Below are positions 47,601-58,701 of a stretch of DNA of 64,000 nucleotides, piece after piece; the stretch's first letter is position 1, and every line of letters begins with the position of its first letter. Position numbers and translations under genes: made by a program. Source of the stretch: Massariosphaeria phaeospora (lineage: Eukaryota; Ascomycota; Dothideomycetes; Pleosporales); the NCBI GenBank assembly GCA_011032825.1, contig JAADJZ010000017.1, positions 1 to 64,000 on the forward strand, read 5' to 3'. The notes beneath the pieces were generated by a model. The model made no database searches and was not told the DNA's origin. It saw only the letters and a program-made list of their open reading frames with translations.

Positions 47601-49770
47601 AGTACTAATACTTTTTGTTTTTAGCGCTTACCTACGTATAGCAGAAGCTTTTTTCTCGTTGCTATTAATTACTCAACGCGCTGCTACTATTAGAAAGGCT
47701 ATGAACGAAGTCTAACAAATATACAACATGCGCTAAGTTAGTAACGCGCTAGCAACACGCAATAAACCTACAACAATTAAAACAACTACTTTGCTTATTA
47801 ACTTCAACGTACGCGTTTAGCGCGAGAAGAGTAGATAAATAAGCTTCTACAAACTTATTGCTGTAACTAACGAAACCTATACAATACAGCTTCTCTACAA
47901 ACCTACAAACTTTCAATTAACAGTAGTAAAACTCTACTATACTAACAACGAAGCAGCTGCAACTTTAGCAATTAACAGCAACAACAATGCTAATCGAAAC
48001 TAGAACAGTAACACTAGCAGGTTTAACTAGGAACTAGAACTAGAACTAACTTACGAGCTTTCTAGACGTAAACGCAGCTACTTGAAAAGAAGCAAGAACA
48101 AGCTCAAATTTTATATAGCCTATGCAACTTAGCCTATTGAAACTTACATAATCGAGATCTTTATAACGCACAAAGAAAACACTAACTAGCTACTAGCAAT
48201 CTAACTACAACAAGAACAAAAGATAACAGCATCTAGTAAACTATTTAAGCAATTTGATAACAAGAAAATTGACAGCTTCATTGCTAATAGAGTTTTTCGC
48301 TTTGAGAAGTACAATTTCTACAAGCACTAAGAACGAATCTTCAAATCGCAACTAGTACGCGAAATTAAAAGCAAGGCTACTACTGCTCTATACGAGAAAT
48401 CTCGGCTAGTAGTGCAAAACTACTAGAACAACGGCAAAGCAACAATTCTTACTCAATTGCTAACTATCCAACGAGCTAGCTAGCGAGCTATTTTATTAAT
48501 CGCTTTATTACTTATGCGCAATGGAATCTCGCTTTAGCTGCAAAACATTACTTAAGCTTACGTTTAGTTGCGCACAAAGCTTAACTAAGTAGTAATTACT
48601 TACTTGCTTAAAGAAATTGCTTATAGGTACTCGCCTAACATAGTTATAATAGTTAAAAAGCTTTTGTACAGCTTAGCTAAAGCTAGTACCTATTAGTAAG
48701 CAACCTATAGTACTTATTACAAAGAGAAGCTTTACATAGAAACTTCAACGTACGACTTATACTTCTTTATTACTACTACTTAAAACACGTTCGACGTAGT
48801 AAGCATGTAAACTAACAATACTTTTATTCTTGCAAATAAACGTTTCTTTAAGTTAGAAAAGAACGAGTTAACGTTTACAGCAAAGCTAAAGGAGAAGTTA
48901 ACACTTTGTACTTCGTTAGTTTTTAACGGCTACGTTCTCTTAATTAATTATAACAGCAAGCTTTTACTACAACAAAAAAACTAAGGCAGTAAAATCTAGC
49001 TTATTAACGCAAGCTCAACTAACTATAGGCATTAGTATATCAAACAAAAAGCTCGCAGCGCTTATATCGCAAGCATTTGCTAACTAGAAACTACCTTTGA
49101 CTTTTCTGTTGCTGCACAAAATTAGGAGCTTACTTAAAATAACATCAACGCTTTGAACAAGCGCTTATAGTAGCAGTTAAACAACTTTCGCCGTAGCTTT
49201 ACCTACAAAGAAATTAACTTATTTTAGGCTAAAGTCTTCGTGTTTGTTGACAGCTTCTTTGCTAACAACAAAAATTTAAGTAGCTAGATTAGCTACACAA
49301 TTATACTCGCTATAGAAGATACTACTAATGCTAAGTTTACTATTTACAGCAATTTTATTTACTAGAGCTCTACAAAGAGCAAGCGCGTAACTCAAAGCGT
49401 ACTTGCGTTAGAAATCTACGCAATAGTAGAAAGCGTCGACCTCGCTTACTCTATTACCTCAACACTCGCTATAATTACAAAGCAGCTTAGTTTACTTTCT
49501 TTTTTACTAGTAGTTTGTACAGACTTATATTTACTATACGAGTGTATCGTCAAGCTAGAATCAACTAAAAAGAAGCAACTAATAATTGACATTATAGCTC
49601 TTCGCTAATCGTACGAAAAAAAAAAGTTGTTTAAAGTTTAATAGGTAAATAGCCAAGACAATTCTGCTAATGCTATAACAAAAGCGTTACTAAACAAAGC
49701 TTTAGAAACTTTTGTTAACACTAACTTACTGCGCGTACGAGTTAATAGATAGGTAACACGCAAGACATTT
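44610..49770 (+). pseudogene. Copia gag-pol remnant
   Basis: A gag-type region follows the 5' LTR (MPHTDYFTKEKQIIINKNNY at 44611). A zinc-knuckle remnant at about 46.20 kb reads CFICSKPSCWLTKH, close to the CxxCxxxxCWxxxH pattern of fungal copia gag. Integrase starts at about 46.98 kb (LHQRFGYLLARWLYNLL, a GAG-pre-integrase zinc finger), with DIDFNYEVIVNVMYLNSK about 200 bases later; the catalytic Asp reads Asn. Reverse-transcriptase landmarks lie at about 48.79 kb (FDVVSM, then ILANKRF). RNase H is at about 49.05-49.7 kb (AYIASIC). Stops occur throughout. Edges approximate. Confidence 0.8.
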
Positions 49771-49905
49771 ACAAATTAACTTTTCTTTTTTTTATACTTA
49801 CAGCTACAACCTTTTTTTTACGCTTGTAGCTACAACTTTTTTTTTACGCCTATTGTTTCTTTACGACTACACATACTTTTTTACTACAAAAAAAAAAGTT
49901 GCTAG

Positions 49906-50131
49906 TGTTTGTACTTTTTTGCTTTTGCATAGCTAGGTACTGTGTAACGTACACACAGCGTAGGCATGCAGCTTTTTTTACTACTACTTCGTGTAGTAGC
50001 AAATACAAAGCAAGCTTATAAGTAGTGTATAGAACTATTTCGTCCTATCGTAGATAGAACACACACGAACTAATATACAAAGATTAGTTACTTATGCACT
50101 TGTTTTTCTCTTTTACGCTTGTAAACCAACA
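49906..50131 (+). repeat. 3' LTR of the copia element
   Basis: 226 bp, ends AAACCAACA just before the ACTTA target duplication. Confidence 0.9.
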
Positions 50132-53100
50132 ACTTATAAAGTCTATATCGAGTTTTGAAAGCTATTAACTATTCGTGCTCTTTTGCAATTCTAATGCGAT
50201 AGTATCCGTTTCGTACGTTAAGTTTCGTAATTTATTTTACTCTTTAAAGTTGATTTATAAGCTTTTAAATAAGTGGTAGTAAGTATTAGTTTTTTTGTGT
50301 AACGTTGTTAAGCTGTCGATAGTCTACGCATAGTTTCAATTCTTTGTTTTTCTTTAGTACGAACAATATCGGCAACGCTATTAAGCTTTTGCTTAGTTGT
50401 ATATATTCTCGCTAGATATTTCTTTAAATGTATTTCTTTAATTCTTTCTGCTAGTTGTAAGTTAGAGAATACATTAGTCTTAGTCGTAGTTTTGTTCTTT
50501 TCTTAAGAATAATTTTGTAATTCTATTTTTAGTAGTCTGCTAAGTTGTGCTTTTTGTTTTTTTTAAAAAAGCTTTTAAACTCTGTTTAGTATTTAGTAGA
50601 AAAGTTTTTAAACTTTTTTTTCTGTTCTTTAGAGAAGTTGAGTTGTAGTTTGCTTATTTTTAAAAGCGCAACTTGTTGTACCTATATAACGCTTATTTGT
50701 TAAGAGTTTTTTTTACAAATTCTCGCGATCTTGTAAAGTAAAATTAAACTAATTTTTTTGTTCTTAGGTAAGCTTTGAATTGTTGAACTATTTTGTAGTA
50801 CTACAGCGACTTTCTTTCTAAGCCTTTAGCTACGTATTGTTTTGTTTTTTTAATTAACGTTAAAGTTGTGTTGTCGTAGCTAGTTGTACCTAATATACAT
50901 GTTAGAACTTTTAAAGTTTATAATATTAATACACTGCTAGTGCTAAATGCTCGCAACTTTTAACTTAACTTTCTAGGTTTTTAGGTTGATTAAACTGTTT
51001 CTATATTCTAGTAGTTGTTCGTTAGCTAACACTATTCGTATTAGTTAATTTTTAACTTAATAAAGTATTCTGTTTCTTTTTACTTATTCTAGAGAAACTA
51101 ATGTTTAAGCAGCTTTACTATTAAGTAGTGCAGTAAGCTTTTAGCCTACGACTTTCGCTTTTACTTTTATGTAATTTTGTTTTAGTTGCGTTTTTTGTAC
51201 GCTTTGTACAGTTGTGCTAGAAGCACTTATACTATTCTAACCGTAGGTCTAGTAGCTCGCTAGTTTTTTGCTAAAAAAGCCTTTAAAGCTTGTTTTTCTA
51301 GAATGTTCTATTGCTCGTAGTATTTGCATTAGTTAATAAAACATTTCTATAGCTATAGGTGTTTGGTATAGTTTTAATTCTTAAGATTTTATTCTATTGC
51401 ATATTTCTATAGTTGATAGATAGTGCATTTTTAAGTGCAAAAAAGCTAGCGTGCTGCTTGGCACGTATCGTAGTTTTCGTTGTTGCATTCTAAGTAGTTC
51501 TTGTTTTCTAAACTTATAAGCTACTATTCTGTAATATGCTTGCAAAACTAGTATGTTTAATATTTTTTATTATAACACTACGCTTATTCGCAGCTACTGC
51601 TGTAGTTTTTAAACTAATTGTTGTAGTTATGTACGTAACATTTTGTTACTGTACATTCGCTATCTTCGAGTAAAACGTGTAATAGTAATTTTAGCTATTG
51701 CTAAGCAAGAATTCTATTGTCTGCGTAGTATACACAGTTCTTTTCGTTGCACTAGTGCCAAAGTAGGTTTTTGTAATTATCTTAATCTGCGAACTATATT
51801 TTCTTTTCTGTTAGTTCTTGTTGCGCTATTGCTATTTTTGCAGCTTTCTATCTTTGTAGTCTTTTAATTTGTAGTTTTTTAAACTGTTAATTGCAGTACT
51901 AGGCAATGTAGGTAGTTCTATCGCATATCTAGTATTTGTAGTTCTAGAGTTAGTTTGTAATTTCTTTTGCTTGTAAATAAGCGAGCTTTGTTTTCTAGTC
52001 TAACAGTTTCTTCGTTATTAAGTTTTTAACTTTAACTCAATTGCTTTCTAGTTCTTTGTAGATTTTTGAATATAGTGTAGCTACTCGCTATAGTTAGACT
52101 ATAGCAATAGTAGCAGCCTGCGCGCTTGCTACTTTTTGTTATGTTTTTAAGCAATTTCTGCGAAAGTGTTTGTTTTTACTGCATTAAAAACATACTTTAT
52201 TGTTGTAACGCTTTTAGCGTTTCTCTTTAGACAGCTCGTTTTTAGAGTTTTGCTTTGTTAAAGTAGCGTTTTTTTTGTTAAACTACTTTTGTAGTAGTTT
52301 GTTGTTCTAGACTCGTTTAACGCTGTCGATATCTATTAGGTCGTAGTAATAGGTTTTCTTAGTCGTTGCTACTAGGCGTATGTATAGTTTAATAGTAAAC
52401 TTGCGTTTTTACTATTGTTGCTATAGTTAGTTGTTAATTTGTACTGCGATTTTAATTAACTTGTTAAGTTTCTCTAGTTTCTCGTTTTAACTAATTTTAT
52501 TTTTTACGTATTTTTTTAACTTTGCGTAGTAGAACTCGCATAAGCTGCGTTCTTCTATATTGTCTACTTTAGCCTAAATTCTTTTAAATTTAATTGTGTA
52601 CTTGCTAGCCGAGCTTTTTTGCTTAAGTAGTTTAAGTTAGTTTATTGCTTGCTGCGTTTCGTTTACTTTGCTGTAGATCGTATAAAGTTTTTGCTTAAAC
52701 AACTTTTAGTTTTTAAAAATGCGCTTCGTGTTTTGCTTTATTTTTTTTACGTTTTTTGCGTGCGTGACGTAATCTTCGGCGTATAGCTAAAACTATTCTG
52801 CTGCGTTGTCTTTTATGTGCATTCTAGCTACTAGAATTTTATTTTAATTTGTGTAGAAGCTGTTGCTATAATAACAGCAGTAAAAGTCTACGTTAGTAAA
52901 AAAAAGTTTTAAGTTCTTTTTTCTCTCGCTATATTTCTCTAAGAAAAGAGTTTTTGCTAACTCTTTTTCTAGCCTACTTTAAAGCTTCGTAACTACTACT
53001 AATAGTTTTTAAATTTATTCTGCTTGCTGCTGTATCTAATTAGCTTGCTTTGCTATTACAGCTGCTAGGTTCGTTGTAGGTGCAGTAACGCTGCTACTCG

Positions 53101-53161
53101 TTGTACGTAAGCTCGTAAGTGTTGCTATGTTGTTTTAGTTTTAAACCTAAAGTAGTTAAAG

Positions 53162-53661
53162 TGTTATTAAAAGTGTTCTTTTACTAAAGGTACTAGTATC
53201 GAACTTAGAAATTCCGCCTAAGAGATTGTTTTGTATTTGAAAAGCTTAATAACAACAAAAAAACAATCTCAATTCTATTTTAAATAGAATAACAAAGTAA
53301 CAATCTGTTGCCTATAGATCTAATTTATGTATAAAATGTACTTAAGAGAGTTAACTACAAAGAATTTAAACTACTAAAGAAATTTTGCTAATCTATATAG
53401 TTCTTTAATTTCTTGCTAAAAGCATTTTGCTTTGCTTGCTACGTTTTGCTACGCCGTAGCACTCGTAGCGCTCGTAGCAACTGCTGCTTAGTGTGCTACG
53501 TGCTAAGGCTTTGTAGCACTCGTAGCGCACTACGTAACTTTTGCTAACCTAATTCTGCTTCGCGCGTTGCTGTACTTTTGTTTTACAAACTTGCAAGCTC
53601 TAACAACTTTTCTACGTCGTTGCTTAGTCTACGATACTTAGTATCGTCTTTGTTTGTAACA
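53162..53661 (-). repeat. 5' LTR of GypsyA-3
   Basis: 500 bp, the same length and the same GTAGCACTCGTAGCG-type centre as the partner LTR. It ends GTAACA, followed by the CTTGT duplication. Confidence 0.9.
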
Positions 53662-54986
53662 CTTGTTAAGAATACTAAAGCTAAGTACAGCATCTACAAG
53701 AATAACGTGCACAACTTTAATAAAACTAGCTTTTAAATAGGCGTAATTAGGTTTATAAAAGTTGTTACAAGCTTTTAAAAACGTACTTAACTTAATCTAA
53801 TCTAGCTAGGCAATTGAAAGTAAGTAATAGTTATTCAAAGCATCTGCGCTGCAAGGTACGCAATTTCGCTATTTATTATCTACAAAAAGCGCGTTTACAT
53901 TTTAGCATAGTACAAAGAGAATTTTATACTTAGCAATTAAAAGCTCTTAGTTTTTAAGAACAGCTAGACAAACAACGCTTTTAGTTTTAAATAGTTAAAG
54001 CATTTTAACGCGCATACAAAAGCGCGTTAAGTAAAAAAGTATTAGCTACTTATTCTAGACAGCTATAAGAGCTACTAATTTTAAAATTTTAAAAACTATT
54101 GCTGTAAAAACAAGATTTTTACGCTTTGCATGCTAGCTTATTTATTTTATATTTTCTAGCTACTAGATGTAGTTTGCTTTTTGCTACTAAAGTTAAAGTA
54201 CTTTTAACGCGTTTAGAACTTAGCGCGCTAGCGCGTTTTCTATATTAACAAAAAAAGCTTTCTGCAAGCTTTTAGAAACGCGTTTTTTAAAGTGTTTATA
54301 ATAAAGAACTAGAAAAAAGCTTTTAAAGCTTTAAAAGTAGTTTCTATTAACGCGCAAGTAGTTTTTAATTGTTTTAAAGTACAGCTGCGTACTCTATTAC
54401 TACTTCTACTACAAAAAACACTATAGTAATTAAAAACACTAAGCAATACGCACGAGTTTAGATCGTAGTTAAAGCTAGTACGTAATTTTCTTACTTAATT
54501 ACTTGTTATAGCCTAGGCTAGCTTTTTTTAGCTTGTAAAAAAGTGCTAAAAGTATGCTGCATTAGAACGCGCTTTAAGCAGCTCAAATTGCTAAGCTTAA
54601 AAAGCAATTAGCAGTAATAACTAAAAGAAAAACGCGCAAACGCAAGCGAATCTAGCACGGTAGTACTATAGAGTATAGTAAAGCAGTAGTCTAAGTAGTT
54701 GCAAAAGCTTCTATAGCTGCTAGGTAGTTCAAGAAAGCTCGTAGTAGTAGTAATTAAAAAAGAGCTTAACTAGCTTTACGGCGTTGTAGCAACTGTAGTA
54801 AAACTAAGCACAACGCGCAAACTTGCTAAAAAAATGTAGTAGTATTTTCTAAATTAAATGTAAACACAACGTACACTAGCTTCTTGTTTAATAGCAATAA
54901 AATTAAAAATTCGTAACACGTATTAGTTGTGCCAAGAGATTTTAAAGTACTTGGTAGTTTAGGCTGCTTAGTAGTAAATTACGTTA

Positions 54987-55302
54987 TTTTAAGCTTTAAT
55001 TCTAGCCGCGCAAGCAGCTGCTTATTCGGCTTTTATTTAATTTCTTACTACTTTAGCTTTCCTTCTTGCTACATGCTTTTTTTTTTGCTTTTTTCTTTTA
55101 GAAAAGCTTAGCAGCAGCTTGAAGCTCTTTTCTATTCGCTTTTGCAAGGTACTTTTTATGCTTTTGTTATTGTACTACTGCTTTTTGTGCACGTGCTTCT
55201 TTTAGCTTAGGCGAAAACTAGAAAATAGCACTACCGTAGTACTTTTCGCGCTGCTACAAGTTAAAAAGTTTGCTGCGCTTTTTATACTTTTTTTTAATAC
55301 TA
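54987..55302. other. Unassigned AT-rich DNA
   Basis: About 315 bp between transposons E and K2. A 60-codon hydrophobic frame at 54929-55111 overlaps the end of E and is not credible as a gene. The last two bases are the TA duplication of K2. Confidence 0.4.
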
Positions 55303-57163
55303 ACGTAGATTTCTAGTAAGTTGCTTACCTAGGCGAGTTACTTACTTGCGCTAAGCTTTTTCTTTACTACTTACTTTTTTCTTTCTACTACTTTCTCTCT
55401 AGCACCTAGTATAGGTTAAAATAACTTAAATTACTTAGAATTAACTACTGCATTTAACTTATACGTGCGCTTATTATGCTCTAGCTCGCCGCAGCGTTTA
55501 CAGCGTTTTAAAAGCTAGTTACTCTAATTACTAGCATTACTACGAGCTTTTGTTTTTGCTTTCTTTTTATTACTGCGCGTTTTAAACGCTCTAAGAGCTA
55601 TTAAGCGCACGCTTTTTTAACTATAAAAGTACTTTTTTACTGCACACGCTTTTTCTTGTGCAATTTTTGTTGCAAGAAAACTTTGTTAGTAGCTTAAAGT
55701 TTAGCAACTTAGTTGCGCAGTAGTAGTACAAAAGCTGCTGCATACTTCGCGCCTTTAGAAAGCTTTGCAAAAGCATTAACTATTAAAGTAAAAAAGCTAT
55801 TTACATGCTTTTAAATTATCTTTTAAATTAGCGTTAATTGTAACCTAAATTTTAGAGTATTGCTTAGAGTTTAAGACTACTAGAAACTGTTTTTTATAAT
55901 AAGTAATAGTAAAGTGCAAAGCTATACGTTAAGCTTCAAAATTACTACTTCTAGGTTAAATAAAACTAATCTAGTACTTTAAAAGCTTTTTTAAATATTG
56001 CTTTTTATAATAAAAGCGTTGCAAGCGCTAATAAAGCATAGCAGAAACTTAAGTTTAGTAATGTAGTTAATGCGATTGCGTATTATATTTTTAGCTTAGT
56101 AGCTATACGCTTTTTTAAAAAGTGCAAAACAATTAACATTAAAAAGCTGTAAAAAGTGCAACAAGTAAGAAAGCATGCAAAAAGTAATAATACTGTTATT
56201 TTTGTAGTACTACTTGAAAGCAAGCAACTTATAGCTTTTATAGCCGTTAATAAAAAGTAAATGTACTATTTTAATAGTACGTTTTTTTGTATAGGCGTTA
56301 AAGTGCTCTAACTACTTTAAACCTAGCTCGTTGTTTGTTTAGCTATTTTTAGAAACTGCGATAACCTAGTTGCAAAGTAAACTATTTTTCTTGTACTAAG
56401 CAAAGAAGTAGTTTTTGCTCTAAAAAATAATAAAAAGTAGAATAACTTACTTTATTGCGTTAACGCTTTGCACTACTGTTGTTTACTCTCTATTACTTTG
56501 CTACACTATTTTTAGCCGCTTTTAACGCTCTAAGCTAGTAATTACTATACTTGTTAAAATCTAGCTTATTATAAAGCCTATTTTATTAAAGTTGTAAGTA
56601 TTCTTGTTTACTACGTTGTACTTAGCTTTTATATTTGCTACAAGCTTAAACTAGTTAGCTACAAGCTTAAAATTATTACGAAAAGCTTTTTTATAGTTGT
56701 ACTTTTAATTAAACTTAATTTAAAGCTTAGAGTAACGCTTAACGAACAATGTAACCTAGTTTTTTTTAACTAGTAGCTAGCTTTGCGCTGCGAGTAGTAG
56801 TTTAGCTTTATTTTCTAATTTAGCAAGCCTAAGTAGAAAGCTTCGCGCGTTAAAGTTAATAGTATATTTTTTAATTACTATGTTTTCTATTAGATAAAGC
56901 TTTATTAAGTTAAGTATGCAATTGCGTTGTAAAGGTTTTTTAGAAAGCTAATTGCTTAGTATTTTTTAAAAAACGTTGTAGATTAATGCAGCGCGTTGCT
57001 AAAAAAGTGTTGCGTTGCGTTAAATAGTCTAAATCGCAAGTTGTATTTAGCTTTTGTTTAAAGCGCGTAGCGCGTTGTGTAGTTAAGCTATTGCGTAGTA
57101 GAAAAAAAAGTAGGTGTTAGTAGAAAGCTTAGCGCAAGTAAGCAACTTGCTAGAAATCTACGT
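55303..57163 (-). mobile_element. Fot1/pogo-like transposon K2, decayed
   Basis: 1861 bp with TA duplications at 55301-55302 and 57164-57165, and ends of the same family as 27199-29078 (17-mer TAGGCGAGTTACTTACT-type). The minus-strand transposase runs parallel to K1 throughout, with many shared bases, including the decayed catalytic block near 56.2 kb. Extensive stops. Confidence 0.9.
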
Positions 57164-57165
57164 TA

Positions 57166-58536
57166 AAAGCTTTTTTAAAGCCGTTGTTCTTATAGTGTAG
57201 TAGCTTGTTTCGAGCTAAAAGTAAGTAAAGCGTTTAAAAAAGCGTTTTTTAACTTTTCTATAGTAGTATTCTTTACTGCAAAGCGTACGAAACGCTGCAT
57301 CTAACGCTAGTTACTATTAATAAGCGCTAAGAAACCTGCGTGCTTTTCTAAGCTTTTTTTTAAAGCGTTTAAGTATAGCTTCTAGCTTTATAAGCTATAT
57401 ACTAGTAGCTTTAAAAAACTTAAAAATCGTTTTTGTTGTAAAAGCAAACTGCTAGGCACTCTAGAATAGTAAAAAAAAGTTTTTCTTCGCGACTAGAATA
57501 AGCTCTTAGCTTTTTTAAAAGTAAGCTATAAGCTTCTTTAAATAAAAGCTAAAAAAAAGTTTAAAGTAAACAACGTTAAGTAGCTAAAGCGTATAAGTAC
57601 TATAAAGTAGAAATATAGCAAAGATTATATAATAAAAGTTATAGTAGTTAATAAACTTCTTTGTAAAGTAACTGCTATAGCCGTTAAGTATAGAAAAACG
57701 CTAGTTTTTTTTGCAACGCGCTTTTTACTTTGTATAGCAATTAAACACCTACTTTAGCTACGCTAATCTAATGTCGTTGTTTGTTTATCTAGATAGAAAT
57801 AAAGCTACAAAAACGTTGTATTACTTAGCTTTAATAGTAGCTACTTATAAAGCCTATAGTAAGCTGTTTGCTAACTAGTAGATAAAACTAAGCAGCAAAG
57901 CATTTCTATCTACGCAAATAGCTACGAGAAAAGTAATTTACTTACAAAAGCTATTTTAAAAAGCTGTAGTAACTTCTCTACGCTTTTATATCTAACGGCT
58001 AAATACTTGTTTAAAGCAACTAAGTACGCTAATTATAAAGCTTTTTTTATTTATGTTGTATATATTTTAAAGCTTTAAGCTATACTAAGTAAGCTTAGAG
58101 CGTAGTAGCTTAAAGTACGTTTTGTACTTTTCTTTAGAGTTAGCTTTGTAGCGTAAAGCGTTTATTCTAGTAGTATTTTCAAAAATAAAATACTTATAGT
58201 TTTGGCTTAAAAAGCGCGTAACTTACTTTTTAAAAGCGCTCTTAAAAGCAATCTTAAAAGCGAAATTTTGTATTATCTCTTTCGTAGAAAGTAGCTTTTG
58301 CTTTGTTAAACTTTTAATATATTCTATAAGCTTGTACTTTTGTTGTAAGCTAAGTAGTTGTTGTTTATAATATTTAGCTTCTTGTAGGCGCTAACGGCCT
58401 TAGTGTTTTTAAGCTAGCGTAACTTTTTTTACATTAAACTAGTTAGCAATTGCTTAGTATGTAAAATCTTTTTTAGTTTTAACAATTTAATTGCTGCAAG
58501 CGCGTTATTAATTGGTGCTATAGTAGTTAAGTTATA
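57166..58536. other. Unassigned decayed AT-rich DNA at the block edge
   Basis: About 1.37 kb without a recognisable domain or terminal repeat in either strand. Composition and stop density match decayed transposons. The change to normal composition begins at about 58,540. Confidence 0.5.
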
Positions 58537-58650
58537 ACGTGTTGAAGTTTGTAGGTTGTTTAGTGTTTTGGTGTTCCGCGATCGTTACGTGTCCGTGCAC
58601 GGTAGTTGTTGAGATATCGTGATTTGTACCGTGGCTCACAGTATGATTTT

Positions 58651-58699
58651 GGTAGGGTGCGCCGCTTGGTGGTGTGCGCCGCTCGGTGGTGGATAACGT
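58651..58699 (-). repeat. Unmutated lone Fot-type terminal repeat
   Basis: Reverse complement begins ACGTTATC and then two 17-mers, CACCACCGAGCGGCGCA and CACCACCAAGCGGCGCA, followed outside by TA (58700-58701). This is the same layout as the other Fot-like ends, but no matching left end was found. The nearest TA-ACGT (58535-58540) starts ACGTGTTGAAG and does not pair with it. It may be the end of a truncated element or of a 163-bp derivative. Confidence 0.7.
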
Positions 58700-58701
58700 T
58701 A

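Larger units (their letters stand above)
44068..50131 (+). mobile_element. Ty1/copia-type LTR retrotransposon, decayed
   Basis: 6064 bp with 226-bp LTRs at 44068-44293 and 49906-50131, starting TGTTTGTAC and ending CAACA. The 5-bp duplication is ACTTA (44063-44067; 50132-50136). A purine-rich tract (poly-A followed by GTTGC) precedes the 3' LTR. The order gag, integrase, reverse transcriptase, RNase H on the plus strand is the copia arrangement, opposite to the host GypsyA-3. It is less decayed than most neighbours, but stops remain throughout. Confidence 0.92.
40476..53661 (-). mobile_element. GypsyA-3: full-length chromovirus carrying a copia element
   Basis: LTRs of exactly 500 bp at 40476-40975 (3') and 53162-53661 (5') are flanked by CTTGT duplications. 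The internal region matches GypsyA-1 in the same orientation: chromodomain near 41.8 kb, integrase 42.3-43.1 kb, reverse transcriptase near 43.9 and 50.2 kb, gag 51-53 kb. The reverse-transcriptase region is split by a copia element at 44068-50131. A segment of about 230 bp at 42841-43073 is inverted. Stops are frequent; one minus-strand-element shadow frame at 51643-51867 is not a gene. Confidence 0.92.
39944..54984 (+). mobile_element. Fot1/pogo-like transposon E, split by GypsyA-3
   Basis: The left part 39944-40475 carries the terminal repeat and the N-terminal half of the transposase (TTTKEQTIV, then EFAFRLFEV, matching TEEQTIV and GFAPRLCEV in the readable copy). The right part 53662-54984 resumes at KNTKAKYS and NVHNFNKTS and runs to the other end. 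The break falls in a FKLV codon run, and the 5-bp CTTGT is duplicated at 40471-40475 and 53662-53666. Without the insert the element is 1850 bp, with TA at 39942-39943 and 54985-54986. Its two terminal repeats are of different types. Decayed. Confidence 0.9.

Noticed and set aside
1..58530. Possible mitochondrial or centromeric origin of the AT-rich DNA
   Set aside because: The sequence resolves into nuclear transposons with target duplications and transition decay. No satellite array or mitochondrial gene was seen. Centromere location cannot be excluded, but nothing specific supports it.
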